Assembly: GCA_013397795.1 (NCBI GenBank)
Contig: VZTJ01000294.1
Span: forward strand, 2,203,924-2,267,923
From: Orthonyx spaldingii
Taxonomy: Eukaryota; Chordata; Aves; Passeriformes; Orthonychidae
Reading direction: 5' to 3'
DNA length: 64,000 nt
Part shown: positions 1 through 13,200 of the stretch, piece by piece
How the letters are laid out: every line of letters starts with the position of its first letter
Numbering within the stretch: the first letter of the stretch is position 1
Notes under the pieces: generated by a model
What the model was told of the DNA's origin: nothing
The model's input: the letters and a program-made list of their open reading frames with translations, nothing else
Database searches by the model: none
Position numbers and translations under genes: made by a program

Positions 1-1680
1 AAGGACTTGCTTTACAGCTGTTTATGCCTGTCATCACCTCAAAAAAACCCTGCCTTTGTAATTGGCTTCCATAATTATATCAGAGATCCCTGGTTTTGAC
101 ATGGAGGTTTATAAAATAGCTTGAATATTTTTGTTATTTTGTGCATCATCCTCTCACCTTCTTTTCACTGTTCTTCCAGCTCATAGATAGATATCTGTGT
201 GCTTGGCAGATGCTTCAGGCCTTTTTTGCTGACTTTGAACAGTTTCAAGTGTTGTACATACGTTTTCTACTTTCTCAATGAATGCAGCCTACAGAATATC
301 CTCACAAACCTTCACTCTGCTCCTCCTTTCATAGTATCACAGACAATAAATAGCTGGGCCCAGCATTCTATTTATGGAAAGCAAAAAAAGCCTCTCAGTG
401 GGATACCAGTGTCAGTTTTTCATGGAGTTTTCAGAATGTCATTTTCTTGGCATAAATGTTCCCGTAATTAAGTATTCTCTATGCAGCAAAATTGATTCTC
501 CATTCTTCAGTTTATAAACTTGAACATTTCTTTGAGAATCCCCAGCTCATCTGCAGAGCACTGTGCTTGCTTCCCTTGGCACGTTCCAGTTTCATGTTAC
601 TAATAGAAGCTTGTTTAAGAGGAAAAAAAAGGCTGTTGAAATATAATCAGACATTATGTGGCTTGTTGTTGTATTAATTCTATTCTAATTATGTTGTTGG
701 AATCTACAAGACTCACACTGAATCTAAAAATAATTCTGATAGAAATAATCCTCTCACAGTGTAAAAAGGAATCTGCTGAGAAAGTGTATTAATTACTATG
801 CCACGTACCTGAGTCTAAATAAAAATATATTTTAACTTGCATTATTTTTAGTCAGATAAAATAGTAAAAGGAAGATGAGTCTTTATTGAAAATTCTGTTT
901 AAACATACTTCCTTGCTTCTCTCCCCAGGTATACATACAACGAATGCAGGATTAGTTCCACAAACCTGTGCTTATGTAGTTTTCTATCTCTTGGATCCAT
1001 TCACATGGACAGATCAAAAGGAGAGTATGAGGGCACGAATATATTTGGTATACATTTGAGTATATTTTGCTTTGTCAGTATAATCAATGAATCAGATTTG
1101 GCCTATAACATGCACTCATTTGGCACATTGTATCACTTGTGTGCATTTCTAACCATGTTGATCTCACTCCTATTTTTGAGATCATGGAATGTGCCAATTC
1201 TCCTGAGCATAATAATTCTGAGCCAATCCTGCTCTTGGAAATTTCTTAAACCACTTCATTTACAACTATTGAAATGAAGTCAGATTATAGAGAAAGGAGA
1301 AAAAAGGTGATGATTGTTAACTACTTGTAATAATTGAACTGGTTTTACATTATTGTAAAGGACTCGGAAAAGAGAAAGGAGAGGAGAGAATATTTGTGTG
1401 TGCATGCGTTCCCACATATTTTACACAGTGCTGTGTTTTCAGTGCCTTTTAGAGGCATAAATAAAACGTATGCATTGGGCAGTTTCTTGATATGTCAGAT
1501 GTGGACTCGAAAGCAGAGTGTGATTTAGTGTTTACATGTATAACCAGGGCACTGATTATATTAGGCTGTAAGAATTTGTCTCCTTTGTTTCCCTCCTCTC
1601 TCTTGATCCTGCAAAATGGTATATTGGAAATATTTAAATTATTTCACACCTGAAAAGGAACCACAAAGGAAAACATATGT

Positions 1681-1714
1681 GTTTGTTTATTTGTTTGTCA
1701 TTTGTTTGTTCATT
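1681..1714. repeat. Degenerate TTTG simple repeat
   Basis: The stretch is mostly GTTT/TTTG units broken by single ATTT and CATT changes. It is an ordinary low-complexity tract with no sign of function. Confidence 0.7.
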
Positions 1715-4700
1715 TAATTATGTTTTTCTAGCTCAAAATTACCTAGATGCCTAAGTCCTAAAAATCTCATTAATGCAAACTGTGGGAAGAGAGGAACCTT
1801 TTAAATGCTACCCCATTCTCCAGCTGTGCCAGGTGAAAGGGCAGTACTTATCAGCTGGCTGCCAATTTTAAAAACTGTTTCAGTAGGTGATCTTTCCATT
1901 GTTGCTGATCCTGCTTGGTTTTATTATTTTTCCTGCTGGGAAAAAACCACTTTCTTCTGCTTGATGTTTTTATGATGTATGGTAGCTAACATTGATTAGT
2001 ACATTTCAAAGAAGGAAGGTTTGTTGTCCTTTATTGCTCTGAATGTAGCATAGTAATCCATGTCAATGGTTTTCTTTTTTTTACATCATCATCCAGGCTG
2101 TATCCCTTGGACAGAGGAATACGTGTGTCTTCATGGGCCAGCAAGGAAAAGTTACAAGGAAAATACTCATAAATTTCTTGTTTGCTATAGAATCTTTTGA
2201 ATGGGAATCCCCAAAGGAAAGTTTTTATCATGATTTTGGAGCTGTGCTGTTCATCTGCTGTAAGAATGGAAAGAGTGATGGTCTTACTCTTTTAGTAGAC
2301 ATAAAAATAAAAGCAGTTTCAAGTTCCCTTTGTTGGTCAGACTGAACCAGATGGGACCTTGCAGCAACCATCAACCTGTCTGCTCACAAAAAGTCAGAAT
2401 GCCAGGATTAAAGGAAAGAAAAGTGAAGGAGGAGAAAGTATTCTTGTGACCTAATGAGACCTAAATGCAGAACAGCAAGCAGAGAAGGCAGCAGGGAAAA
2501 TTCCACCCTCTGAGGGTAAGTTTGCACTAAATGCAAACCATCCACCATTGTTTGGTCTTGCCTGCTGCCAGTCAGGCAGTAAAACTGGCTGCCAGTAAGG
2601 AATGATTACAGCTTTAGTTCCGTGATTGCTCCTCTTTGCTGGAGAGTGTTCATTAGGAGGAACATTACTATTCCATTCTTTCTTTTAGCTCTGTAGGATG
2701 CTACTTGATTTTTTTATAACTGGTGGGGAGGCAGAGGGAAATCTGAGAATTCATTGTGAGGAGGTCTGTGATAGTTGTTCTTTTTAATTACATACTTTTA
2801 AAATGCCTTGGAGTCAACAAGATTCTTTTTCTCCAATCTCCCGAACTTTTCTAACAAACTATTAAAACTAATCTTGCTTCTAGGCTTGTGAAGCTCTGTG
2901 GGTGGGAAAGCCAATTACATCAATATTTTATTTTTAAAAATAGCATGTATTTTTCCCCCTATCAAGACCTGTTACATTTCCAGCAGCATTCAATACAATA
3001 GAGTACTGTTAAATATACCATTGGCATACAATCAACTACCATTTATTTTACTGTTGAGTGATTTGTTATAGTAGATAGAAACCATTCAATACCATTGACA
3101 AACAACAGACAGTCCATAGCTCTGAATTACTGTTAGACTATTTTTGTAATGAATGGAGACTTAATTTCAGCTCAGTTTTCTTGTGGGTGCCAGACACCAT
3201 TGTGCAGAGCAGAGCAACGGCCTTATTTATTAAGGCTTGCAATGCACGTTTGTCTAATTCCTGCTGACTTGTCAGACAATAGTCAATGACCTTCATCAGG
3301 AAAGGTGAAACAATTCCTCTCACCTGATTCCTCCTGGCCAAACAGCTTCCAAGAAAAACACTGGATTGTCTAATTGATTACCTAGGAATCTTACAAACCA
3401 GTAGTGTTTGAGAGGCCTTTAGGGTCCAGCTGTGTTTTAGATACAGACATTTCCCTTTCTATCACAATACTCTGGCAAAAAACTAAAGGCATTGTGAAGT
3501 TTTTAGTCATGCCTGTGTTAGGAGACTCAAGGGTCCACTCTGAAGTGTTGATGTTGTGCAAAAAAATTTATTCACACTAATGACTTTCTGAGATCAGACC
3601 GAGCATTGTATAATTTATTCCATCCATGCTCTGTAAAGCAACAGGTATGAGAACGCTCTGCAGGTAGATTGCCCTGCCATACCAAGGCACATCTGGCACA
3701 CAAGTGTTGGGTGCCTTTTTATTTCTTGGCTGACCACCAGTGTTTACCCAAAATAGATGAGGGGAAAAGAGCAGGCAATAATACAGTTTTCATCTTTGTG
3801 CTCTAAGTTTTACACTAGACTCTTCTATAGTGATAAACCCACACAGAATAGTATCCCAGATTCCTCTGCAGTTCTTGTCCCTATCTCCCAACTCAAAAAC
3901 TTTCCATAAAAACTCAAATTTACTAAAGTATTCTCCATCCCAACTCATGCAGAAGGACTCCCAGCTAAGTCTGGATATTCTGTCAGAATTGACTCTAGCA
4001 CTGAGTACCTCTTTGCAAAAGTCCTTACAAAGTTTACAGTAGAGTCAGTTTATAACACTACAGTTATCAGTCAGCCTCAGCAATAAGAACTTCTTTTGAA
4101 TTCCTTCTTCTTGGGGAAACTGTAGACTGTCTCCTCTTGTGTTATGGGCAGAAAGATCTAGATATTGTTGACAAAGACTAGCTCTGAAGCTATGGGATTG
4201 TATATGGAATGGAATATGGTTACATAAATGGAATATGGTCAGCTTATTAAAAGACCTAAAGAGACAGCACGTGGCTGGGAATGAGATTGCTTTTCTTAAA
4301 AAGAAAAGATGTGCCAGCTGTTCAGAATGAAGACCTGTATATCCATCCTCAGTTGAAAATTGTTTATTAATTCACAGCTCTTGAAGATAAGTTCTACAGA
4401 TAATGATAAAATGGGTTCCACACCCAACCAGTGGTCATTTTCATGTTTTTTTCAAGTCAGCAAATGCAACAAGCATCTTTATTAACCGGAGAGACAAAGG
4501 TGCTCTGATGTACTGTAACAAGGAGAAGCAGGATAACATGGTCAAAGCTGTAGAATAAATAGAAAACCTCAGAAATGCTGGGTGAGCATAAGTGTTACCA
4601 CAGCAGAAGCTCTTAAAAAGGAATTTAAAAGTTTTAATAGTTCTGCCTAAAGGATTACTTAATCAAATAAACAGTTTATTGAGCCTGTAACCATAATAAG

Positions 4701-5935
4701 GTTAGAGTCCATTATAAATTAGAATCATTTTATTCTCTGGAAATATTAATGTTATTTCAAGATTCTGTTATTCAAAAAAATCCTGTTTAGTAACAAGAAA
4801 TTGAATTTAAATACACTATTTGAATGTAATCTCTCAAATCTTTTAACACCTGCTTCTTCAGGTTATTGAATGAATTACATTGACTGTTGAATTAATAACT
4901 CTGATAAGGATTGAACTAATTGGAATAACTGAGGTTCAATAATTTCTCACCAATAATATTTTCTTCCTGAAGAAAAAAGCGAAGGAAATTTAGGCTGGAT
5001 GTTCTGAAATATCACCACAGGGAATTTGCAGTCAAAGAATACTTTCCATCAAAATGTGGTCAGCTTCAATAGCAGGATAGTTTGGCGATACATAACCACC
5101 CTGAGGGGCATGCTGGCTTCACTAAAATGACTCCAAAAAAAACACCAAAAAACATTTTGTCCTTTAAAAGAAAAGGAATTTAAGTTACCCTTTAAACTGT
5201 GGAACAGCAATGAATGTAACTAGAGTTTTATATGTTATTGAATGGTGTGTAACTATTCATACAGTTATAAAAAGAAAAGTTAGTTACTTCCTATGTCTAT
5301 GCCTGGAACCCAGCAGCCTTCAGGAATAACAGCTTCTCCAGCTGTAACAGTAGGAGAGAGCAGGCAGCACCAACTAAATAACACATTTTGTCCATATTGT
5401 GATTCTCCACGAATATGACGTGCTGAACAAGTACATTTCAATAAAACGTGATGACTGAAATATATGAGCAAATTATAAAAACACCAACAAAAATATTCTT
5501 AAATGGAGAAATAATAACTGCATTTGGTAAACAGTTTCTTAGAGATGTCTTGATTTTAAACCAGTACAATACAATGAATAATTTCCTGAAGCAAGGAGCG
5601 TGCAGAGCTGCACTGGCCCCTCTACAAAATAAAGGAGAGGCAACTTGGGATTCTCACAGTGCAGTTTGGTGGCTCAGGTGACTGGTTATCCCCCAAGGCA
5701 GGAGACACCTGTGCATGACTTGGGATACATGAAGGGAGCTAAAGGAACCTTTGTGTAACCTATAGGTCCCTGTGCTTCCACCCACTCACTTCAAGGGCCA
5801 AAAATCACTCACTGTCATCCAGGGCTTAACCACTCTTGAGAGAAAGACTTACAACTGGGGGAAAGGTGGGAGGGGCTAAACTTATCTGCCAGGATATTTA
5901 TGAGTCTATAGGTACATTGTAGAGCCTGGCTATAT

Positions 5936-5957
5936 AAAAAAAAAGAAAAAAAAAAAA
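5936..5957. repeat. A-rich tract
   Basis: Two A runs are separated by one G, directly after TATAT. No target-site duplication was found beside it, so I read it as a simple repeat rather than a retrocopy tail. Confidence 0.7.
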
Positions 5958-7158
5958 TCAGTGTGTAACTATTGGGCTTTCCAGCTCTGGACAGTAGGAG
6001 TTGATGTAAGAGGTCCTAGAAACTCATCAGAGGAACTGAGAGGTAAAACTACACTTTCTACATATTTTCAGGTAATTTCATTTTATAAAAGTTTTGTCAG
6101 GAAGAGGCAGTCGAGAAACAAATGTTAGGAGTGGAAAGTCTCTTGTATGGCCCAAGTTATGGTTTCCAAAGACATGTAAGGGTTTTTGAGAAGTAGCTGT
6201 GGCAGTGGAGAGTTACCTGCTGAGGGAATGCTCACAGTAAGCCAGAGTGAGCCAAACATAGTTCTGTGGAATCTACAGGGGATAGTTCAAATTCTCCCAA
6301 ATTACAGTTTCTATTAGAGAAAAGCAAACAAACAGAGTTGGTTTGGCAATCAAGGTGTAGTTTGTAGTCAGGCTGTGTAAAGTACAAGATAAGGCAGGTT
6401 TCATGTGAGCAGGGTTGAGAGCTTGCACAGGGCTCTGCTGCAAGGCATCACACCACACCTGCACCTGCAGTTGCTGGACTCCAGCTGCATGGGTTTGGGT
6501 CTGGGCCCAGCCATGGCAAGGTACAGTTTGGGGTCCACTTTGGCACCAAAACATTTCACCTTATGTGTTAGCTTTTATCCAAAGAAACTGAACAATTTTT
6601 CCTTCCTCTCTATGGGTAACATGGGGAAAGATGAGGAGCTCTTTTCTTCATAGCTGTGGCATTTTGAGGTAATCAATCAGGCATGGAGAACTTAGTGCAT
6701 CAGGGCATTACTGATGTGGGTTCTCCAGACAGGCAACAGGTTTAGCAACCTATGCTTTTCTTTAAAAAAAAACAACCCATGCCAAACAAAAAAAGCCCCA
6801 ACGCTAAAGAGCTTTTGTCTAGCTGTGGAGAAGAGCTGTGACTGTATATGCTGTATTATTTTGGTGAGACATTTACTCTGAAGTGGGGAGAAGTGAAGGC
6901 TGAATAAAACCATTTGTCATTCTCCCTGGACGTGGACAGAGGAGGAATAAATGCTGCTGGTTTGCATAAGGGAAAATTTGAAGGCCTCAGTTCAGGGGAA
7001 CAGCTGAAAACCCTACTGGTGAGACAATCTTGAGCTAAACAACCACATTTCATATGATATAAGATGCTTTTTCAGTCATGGAAAAAGGTGTGGCTTTTTA
7101 AAAGAAAAGCAAAATGAAAAAACCCTGCTTTAGTAACTTCCATGGGTTTGCTTTCTTC

Positions 7159-7173
7159 TCAAGGTCAAGGTCA
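7159..7173 (+). promoter_or_regulatory. Double TCAAGGTCA nuclear-receptor site (DR0)
   Basis: The 15 bases TCAAGGTCAAGGTCA contain two overlapping copies of TCAAGGTCA, the extended half-site bound by monomeric nuclear receptors (ERR, SF-1, LRH-1). Head-to-tail AGGTCA with no spacer is the DR0 arrangement known for GCNF (NR6A1). The match is exact. That any receptor binds here is inference: the site could simply be a chance doubling of AAGGTC, and no nearby promoter is visible. Confidence 0.4.
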
Positions 7174-8490
7174 AAATAGAATTGTCTGCTGTTTGTCTTT
7201 TCATTTAATAACACCCTGGAATAAGTAACTGGGAAAACAAAAATAGAACATATATCAATGAAAAATACTGTGTACAGCAAATCCATTTTGGCAGGATAAG
7301 AATTTGTAACCAGCTCCATTTAGCACCTACCTACTGTTTCTCATTCATCCCTGCTGTCTCTGGCCAGAGTCTGACAGAATTTTGTTCATACTGCTGCTTC
7401 GTCTAAAACACTTTCCATGCCTCATTCACTTGCCTCATTCACTTGCCATCACTTTTCAGCTGCAGCAGCTTTTTTTTCCTCTCCTTGATCTCTGCCTCCA
7501 AATTTCTTTCTCCCTATGTCATTATTTAAGCTGTATGAATACTTTACCAACTAGTGATCTTAAGCTTTAATAAGATTTTACTTAAAATAAAAGGTTTAGT
7601 CAAAAGTCTGTGGAAATGAGAGCCTGAACTCATTAAAACTAAATATTTAATTGTGGCATTTCAGTGCAATATGTACAAATAGAACCATATATAAATGGTA
7701 ATGAACTAGAAAAAAATCCCGTGCTTCTGAGATTAGGAATCTTATGTGTAAAACTGCAGTATTTTTGGTCCTTGTATATCATCCCAGACCAGAGGTTAAA
7801 ATTTTGTTTGGGAGGTTGTGAAATTTTAAAATATATTTTAATTTCTTAAATGAAAATGTTATAATTCTCCTCAAAATAATTAAAAAATAATTGTTGCAAT
7901 TTGATAAATAATCTCTGCTCCTCCCCATCCTACCCCCTCAATAGAAAGCAAAGGTTGAAATGAAAACTTCTTTAGAAAAGATACTAAAATGTTTTTATAT
8001 AATATAGGAGGAAAATAGTTACTTTTAAAGCACTGTGGTTTTCACTTCCTTTTTCAAGCTTCAGCTCAATTGCAATGTATGATCAATGTTTCAGTGCAGT
8101 TGTCAATTCTTCTAAAGTTCTCTCTGCCATTTTCAATTGATCTGCTTTTTTTAAGGACATGGAAGTAGAGGTGCTAAAATGCAGTATCACCTCCTTGAAG
8201 TACTACTGGATTAAAAAATGAAGAAGAAGATCATCCCTCAGTATTGGATGAAAGTCTTTCTCATTTATTTTGGCTTTCTCAGAAAAAAATCTTCTATTAG
8301 CCCTGCAAACAACCAGGATACCTCCAGCATGTCACATACCCCCTAGAGAGATACAATCTAGCTGTATGCTCAGCTTTACATTTGTTTGGACCTCTTAGCA
8401 TTCTAAAGAGTTGGACAAACTGTTTTTTAAGATTGGGCATAAATTAGTGGAAGGTATTAGGTTATATCTTTTTTATCCATATTTTTTCAT
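7174..8490. other. AT-rich non-coding stretch
   Basis: Nothing gene-like is visible. It contains one short tandem duplication at 7419-7447 and very AT-rich sequence around 7800-7900, where ATTTTAAAATATATTTTAAT-type runs form AT-only palindromes of little information content. Confidence 0.65.
7419..7447. repeat. 13-base tandem duplication
   Basis: The unit GCCTCATTCACTT occurs twice back to back at 7419-7431 and 7432-7444, followed by a further GCC. The copies are identical, so the duplication is young or maintained. Confidence 0.9.
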
Positions 8491-8542
8491 TTGGTTGGTT
8501 TGGTTTTATAGGTTTGTTGTGGGGTTTGGTTTGGTTTGTTTG
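8491..8542. repeat. TTTGG-rich low-complexity tract
   Basis: TTGG, TTTGG and TTTG units follow one another with a short TTTATA interruption. On the minus strand it reads as an A/C-rich stretch directly after a GC-richer patch, so it might be a degraded tail of a reverse-transcribed insert. No target-site duplication was found to confirm that. Confidence 0.6.
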
Positions 8543-8999
8543 CGCTCTGTCTTTCTTCAATCTGCCCAAACTCTTCCCCATGTATTTTGTGTCAGTAAGA
8601 TCAGTGGTTTCAGATGAGGAGAGATCAGAAATGAAGAGAATCTCTTTGGTAAACCATCTCTTTAAGCTGCTCCTGAGCCCACTCCTGTTCTTCGTTATCT
8701 TTCTTGCAAGGTGTCCAGCCCATTCTGCCCACTGGAGTGACACCAGTGGCACAGTGGCTTTCCACAGAGACAGCAAATTCCTTGCCAAACTGCATTTGGG
8801 AATCTGTGCAGCTGAGAGCAGTTGGAACAAGAGCTTGAGCAAGGAAACCTGACCCTTTCTGAATCTGGGGAACACTTTGCTGGCAAGAAAAGCCAAGTTT
8901 GGCTGCTTTGTGTCTTGAACATGTGAAATGGCTACAACAGGAAGAAGTAAATCCGTCCAACAAGTTTAATGTCAACAGACTATAAACTGTTAAATGCAC
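8543..8999 (-). other. GC-richer patch with open minus-strand frames
   Basis: Compared with its surroundings this stretch is richer in G and C and has unusually few stops. One minus-strand frame is open over about 144 codons (8896 to 8462) and another over about 124 codons (8999 to 8625), while a plus-strand frame is open over 8514-8852. None of the minus-strand frames starts with ATG (they begin at TTG or GTG). The translations match nothing I recognise and their tails are just the translated TTTGG repeat. Options are a degraded retrocopy, an untranslated RNA exon or a compositional fluctuation. I favour the last. Confidence 0.3.
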
Positions 9000-9831
9000 T
9001 AGCTGGGATTACAATGCAGTCAGTATTGTCAGATAAATATGATGCTTTAAAGGTAAATTTCCTTTCTAAGAAGGAAAGTGCAGGTCTAGTAACTAAATGG
9101 GACACCTTTAGCAGTATATAATCTACTGTTCCATCATACACCTTCATTATTTCCCCTATAATTAGGATTTTAATCCTTGTATTTGTTCTTTTTTAAAGCC
9201 TGTTATCATTGCCAGGCGTTCCTACTGATTTATTGATTTGTTATGTATATCATGAATGACTCCTGAGGAGTATAATAACGAAGGAGAGTGTTATTTAATT
9301 CTATACAAATATTTAGGGATGGAGCCAATTTTCATTGTGTGGCTTTATTATGAGAAGCCCTATTTCTTCTAGTATCACTGTCACCTTACAAAGCTCCTCA
9401 TCTGCTATGAAGAACGAAGGATTATTAGAACTGACACAGTACTTGGCTTTTCAAAGCGATTATATTTCTTGCAATTATTTCTTTTTGAATTTCTGATGTG
9501 ACTTCCACTGAAAACCTGTTTGTCCTGTTAGTCTGGTGGCAGTTTAAACAAACAAGTTGCTTCCTTCAATACTGAATTGTCAAAACAAAACTGCTCTTAG
9601 GTATTTAAACAAGATACCTGATATTCATTTTATTCTTCTAAGCTGGCAACAGGAGACATTGACAGATATCTGCATGGAGAGTTTCATTAGGCATGAGTTT
9701 TAACAGATGTACTTACATTTTCATCAAATTGAAAATCTCTTCTTCCTGTCTATGCATAAAGATTTTTTTCATAGTTAGTTTCAGGGTTTTCCTGGTTTGG
9801 GAAAAGATAAGAGTATTTAAAAAAGAAAGAC

Positions 9832-9847
9832 AAAAAAAAAAAAAAAA
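9832..9847. repeat. A homopolymer (16)
   Basis: An uninterrupted A run follows GAC and is succeeded by GGAAAG. The surrounding 60 bases are also purine-rich. Confidence 0.85.
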
Positions 9848-10174
9848 GGAAAGAAATAGGAAAAACTACAGAGAAAAAAAATTACATTTCCAGTGGGCTA
9901 ACAACCAGTGTTATATTTTCCTGTTCACTATATAATTTGGCATTTACCTTTTACAAGAGATGCTGCTGGTTTTTGTAAGCATAAATTGCTTTGTCTGGGA
10001 TTTTCTATTAGAGGTAAGGAAAGGGAATAGCATGAAAGCAGCACGTATGTTTTATAAATTGTGTGGGGTTTTTTCTATCGAGAGCTGCAATAACCTCCAG
10101 TCTCATGTGGCAACAATGCATTTTCCATATGTTTATTATACATGTGTATATATGTGTTTGTTACGTCAATATAC

Positions 10175-10203
10175 TTTTTTTTTATTATTATTATTTTTTT
10201 TTT
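10175..10203. repeat. T-rich / ATT simple repeat
   Basis: A T9 run, four ATT units and a second T run follow one another. This is a plain low-complexity tract. Confidence 0.8.
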
Positions 10204-13200
10204 AACATTTAGCTTTGGGTTATAGTCACATCAAATGTCCAGAACTTAGGCTGAGGAGATTCTCTGAGGAAAATTCAGGATGCCACAGGAGCTGACTGTG
10301 GGTGGTATTCTTCCTTTGGAGTCAGAAGCAAACTGATGCCTCAGCATGTGGCTGTGGAAGGAAACAGCTGAAGGAGAAAGAACGTTCCGGTCTGTCAGTA
10401 GGGAAGTCAGCCATGTTGTAAGAAGCTGAAAACATGTCAGTAATAGCAGTAGATTAATTTAATCTTGTATAAACCCACACTTTTAAAGAAGTTTTTAAAT
10501 CTCCCCGACTTGGAGGGATTGCATTGTTTTGTTCAAATGAGGCATCAAAAAAGAATTTAAAAGTTTGCTACATTGTAAAAATGTGAGTGAAATGTTCTGT
10601 GTTTGGACTGAACTCTGGGCTTGTAGTTTTATTTTAAAAGAAGCTAGGAGCAGATGCCCAGATGTAGGACTTGGTGTGTTTCTGGTAGAGGGCAGAGGAT
10701 TGTTTTCTCAGAGCAAGAGGCATCTCAGAACTTTCCAACACTCTGATCCTGGAGAGCGTCTTTATCATGCAAATACTTGCCCAGAGGTCTTCCTCATTTT
10801 CTTACAGAAACTCAAAAACTGCTCACGAGCAGCTGCTAAAAATAATTTTTGTGTAGCAGTCACCAAGGTTGCTTTTCCTGCAGATGCAAATCCAACCATG
10901 GTATCCTGTGTATTCACAATGCACATGAGCTGGCCATGAAAATGATGGCCTTGCAAAAAGTATCCAGACTTCACCTTGAAGAAACATGTCTAATAAAGCA
11001 AGACAGATTATTGTAACACTGTCTGGCATCAGGCAAGCCTGATGAAAAATAAATTAAAGCTTTGGGAGTTCATGTCCAAATACCGTCTTTGGTTTAAACT
11101 TTTTTAGAACTGGTTTTGAAGAAGGGATCTTTATTTATCACATTAGACAATATGTATGAGGTGTGATCCATTAAGATATTATACACCTTTTTCTTCAGTT
11201 TAAACTATTTCCTCTGGAGGTATATTGCTAATAAATTACTAGTAAGGAAATCTTTCCCTGAGGATGAAAAGTTCAATTTGTGTCTTCACCACAACTTTTG
11301 TCATTAATAATTGTTATGGATCTGCCTGGTGCCCATAATTTCACAAAGTCTACGTTTAGACTCTAAACAGAATTAATGTAATGTTGGTAGATGCTCAGAT
11401 ATCAAGAAAAAGAGTGCAGAGGCAGCCACACAGAATGATTGATCTGACAGGATATCTGTGAATTGTTGTAAGAAGGAAAACAAGCATGGTTATCAAATAA
11501 AGTATTTACCTTTGTGTTGCAGGCAACTTTCTAGAAGTGCTGAATTTCAGTGTAATTCCAGGGTGGCCCTTAATACAGTGAATCAAGATATCACAGTATG
11601 TGCTGGCAGCACTTCATGAAAGTCAATGTACTGAGCCCAAGTAACCTTTCCATTGTACACAAGAACTGAATATCTGCTTGTGTTTAGTGCTTGTCACATC
11701 CATGAAAGACGAGGTGAAACCAAAGACAAACATTTTCAGGTCCTCTTTTTCCTGTTATCACCATATGTAATAATGAGATATTGAAATTGGAGCCAAATTT
11801 ACATTTCCAAACCTAAAAGGGAATAAATCAAACTATTTAACAAAATAGTTATGCCAGCAAAAACTCTATGGTGAGGGTCAGAGAAGATCTTACCGAATCA
11901 ATAATCTTAGACAAGCAATTGCCACAACAAAATGTAGAGAAAAATAAGTCTGAGAACACGATATAACCAGGTATACTTGTGTCACCACTATTCAAAATTA
12001 ACCTTGTTTTGTCAAAAGGTCTTCTGATTTGCTTGGAAGCACAGATTGCCTTAAAGGTAACTGGATATAACTGGTGATATTTCAGTGAATAACTTGACTA
12101 GAGTTATTTGACATTTAGTAGGAGGTTTCTTGTTTGTCTAGGAGAGGAAGATGTGCTTCTCAAAGGCTCTGATGTATGCCAGTTGCCATGGATTGTTGAG
12201 TTGAATAGAATCTTAGCTCTCTTGGTACTGATCTGTTAAAACTGGAACCATGGATTATGTGCAGAGTGACAACTATCCACAGACTCAGAGGGCTATTTTA
12301 TTAATCTAAATCATAGAGCTGAGCGTTGTCTGCAGTGCACATTGTATCCTGTAAGTCACTGTGCTGCACGAGCTGAAGGTTCCCTTGTATTTTTCTGAAA
12401 CTGTGTGAAATTTTAGGAATTGTTTCTCTGCACCTCCAGCTTGGTTCTGCAAACACTTTCAGGCAGTTTTGTGGGCTGTAATGCCTCGTTGCTCATTTGG
12501 TCATTGCCCAGTTCACTGTGTTCATGGGAAAGGGAAGCAACAATGGATTCAGTGTGTCAGCTTTGGAAGGTGATGGATGGTGCTGATGAATCAGCCTGGC
12601 TCGAAGTGTCTGCTCAGCAGAACCTCAGCAATCCTGAGGTGGATGGCACAGAGAATAGAAATGGTGAGAATCCTCCTTTCATGTCAGCATTTAACTTCCA
12701 AGTGGATCTCAGATATGCCTATGGAATGTGACAAGGGCTCAAAGCAGCGTGTAATGGATTCTCTAACTGTAAATCTCCATTACACCACTTTGACTTCTTC
12801 TACTGCCCTGTAAGAACTGTTCTCTATTAATATAAAGAATGGAATGGGTCATATTACATGGACTTTTTTTTTTCAATTTTTTAGAAGATTGGTTTGGTTT
12901 GGTTTTGTTAAGCCAGTTTATACAAATTCTGTGCCTGAAAATCTGTGCAAAGTCAACTGACATGGAAAGAATGGTGGTTGTGGCGCTAGGCAGGAAATAA
13001 AAATTTGTTTAAATGACCAACTTCTGAACTTTACAGTATTTTTGTGACACTTGATCATAGTGTAGCCAGAAGCTACAACACAGAACCAGCAGACTTGAAT
13101 CTCATGAAAGAAAGGACTAAAATCAAGTCTAATTAGCTTTCATTTATAAAGAGGAAAAAAAAAAAGAGAAGTTTACAGACACACTCTGCTTCAGGATATT

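Larger units (their letters stand above)
1..7158. other. AT-rich non-coding stretch, no gene recognised
   Basis: All six frames are broken into short pieces. The longest open run is about 93 codons on the minus strand near 6273-6554; it resembles no family I know and has no convincing splice context. A degenerate TTTG repeat lies at 1681-1714, a purine-only run near 1368-1391 and an A-rich tract at 5936-5957. The rest looks like unique DNA. An intron or intergenic spacer fits equally well. Confidence 0.7.

Noticed and set aside
5857..5875. G-quadruplex candidate with runs G5, G3 and G4.
   Set aside because: Only three runs of three or more Gs; a fourth is missing (only GG), so a stable three-tetrad quadruplex is not supported.
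8462..8896. A 144-codon minus-strand frame as a gene.
   Set aside because: It begins at TTG, its C-terminal part is the translated TTTGG repeat, and no domain is recognised.
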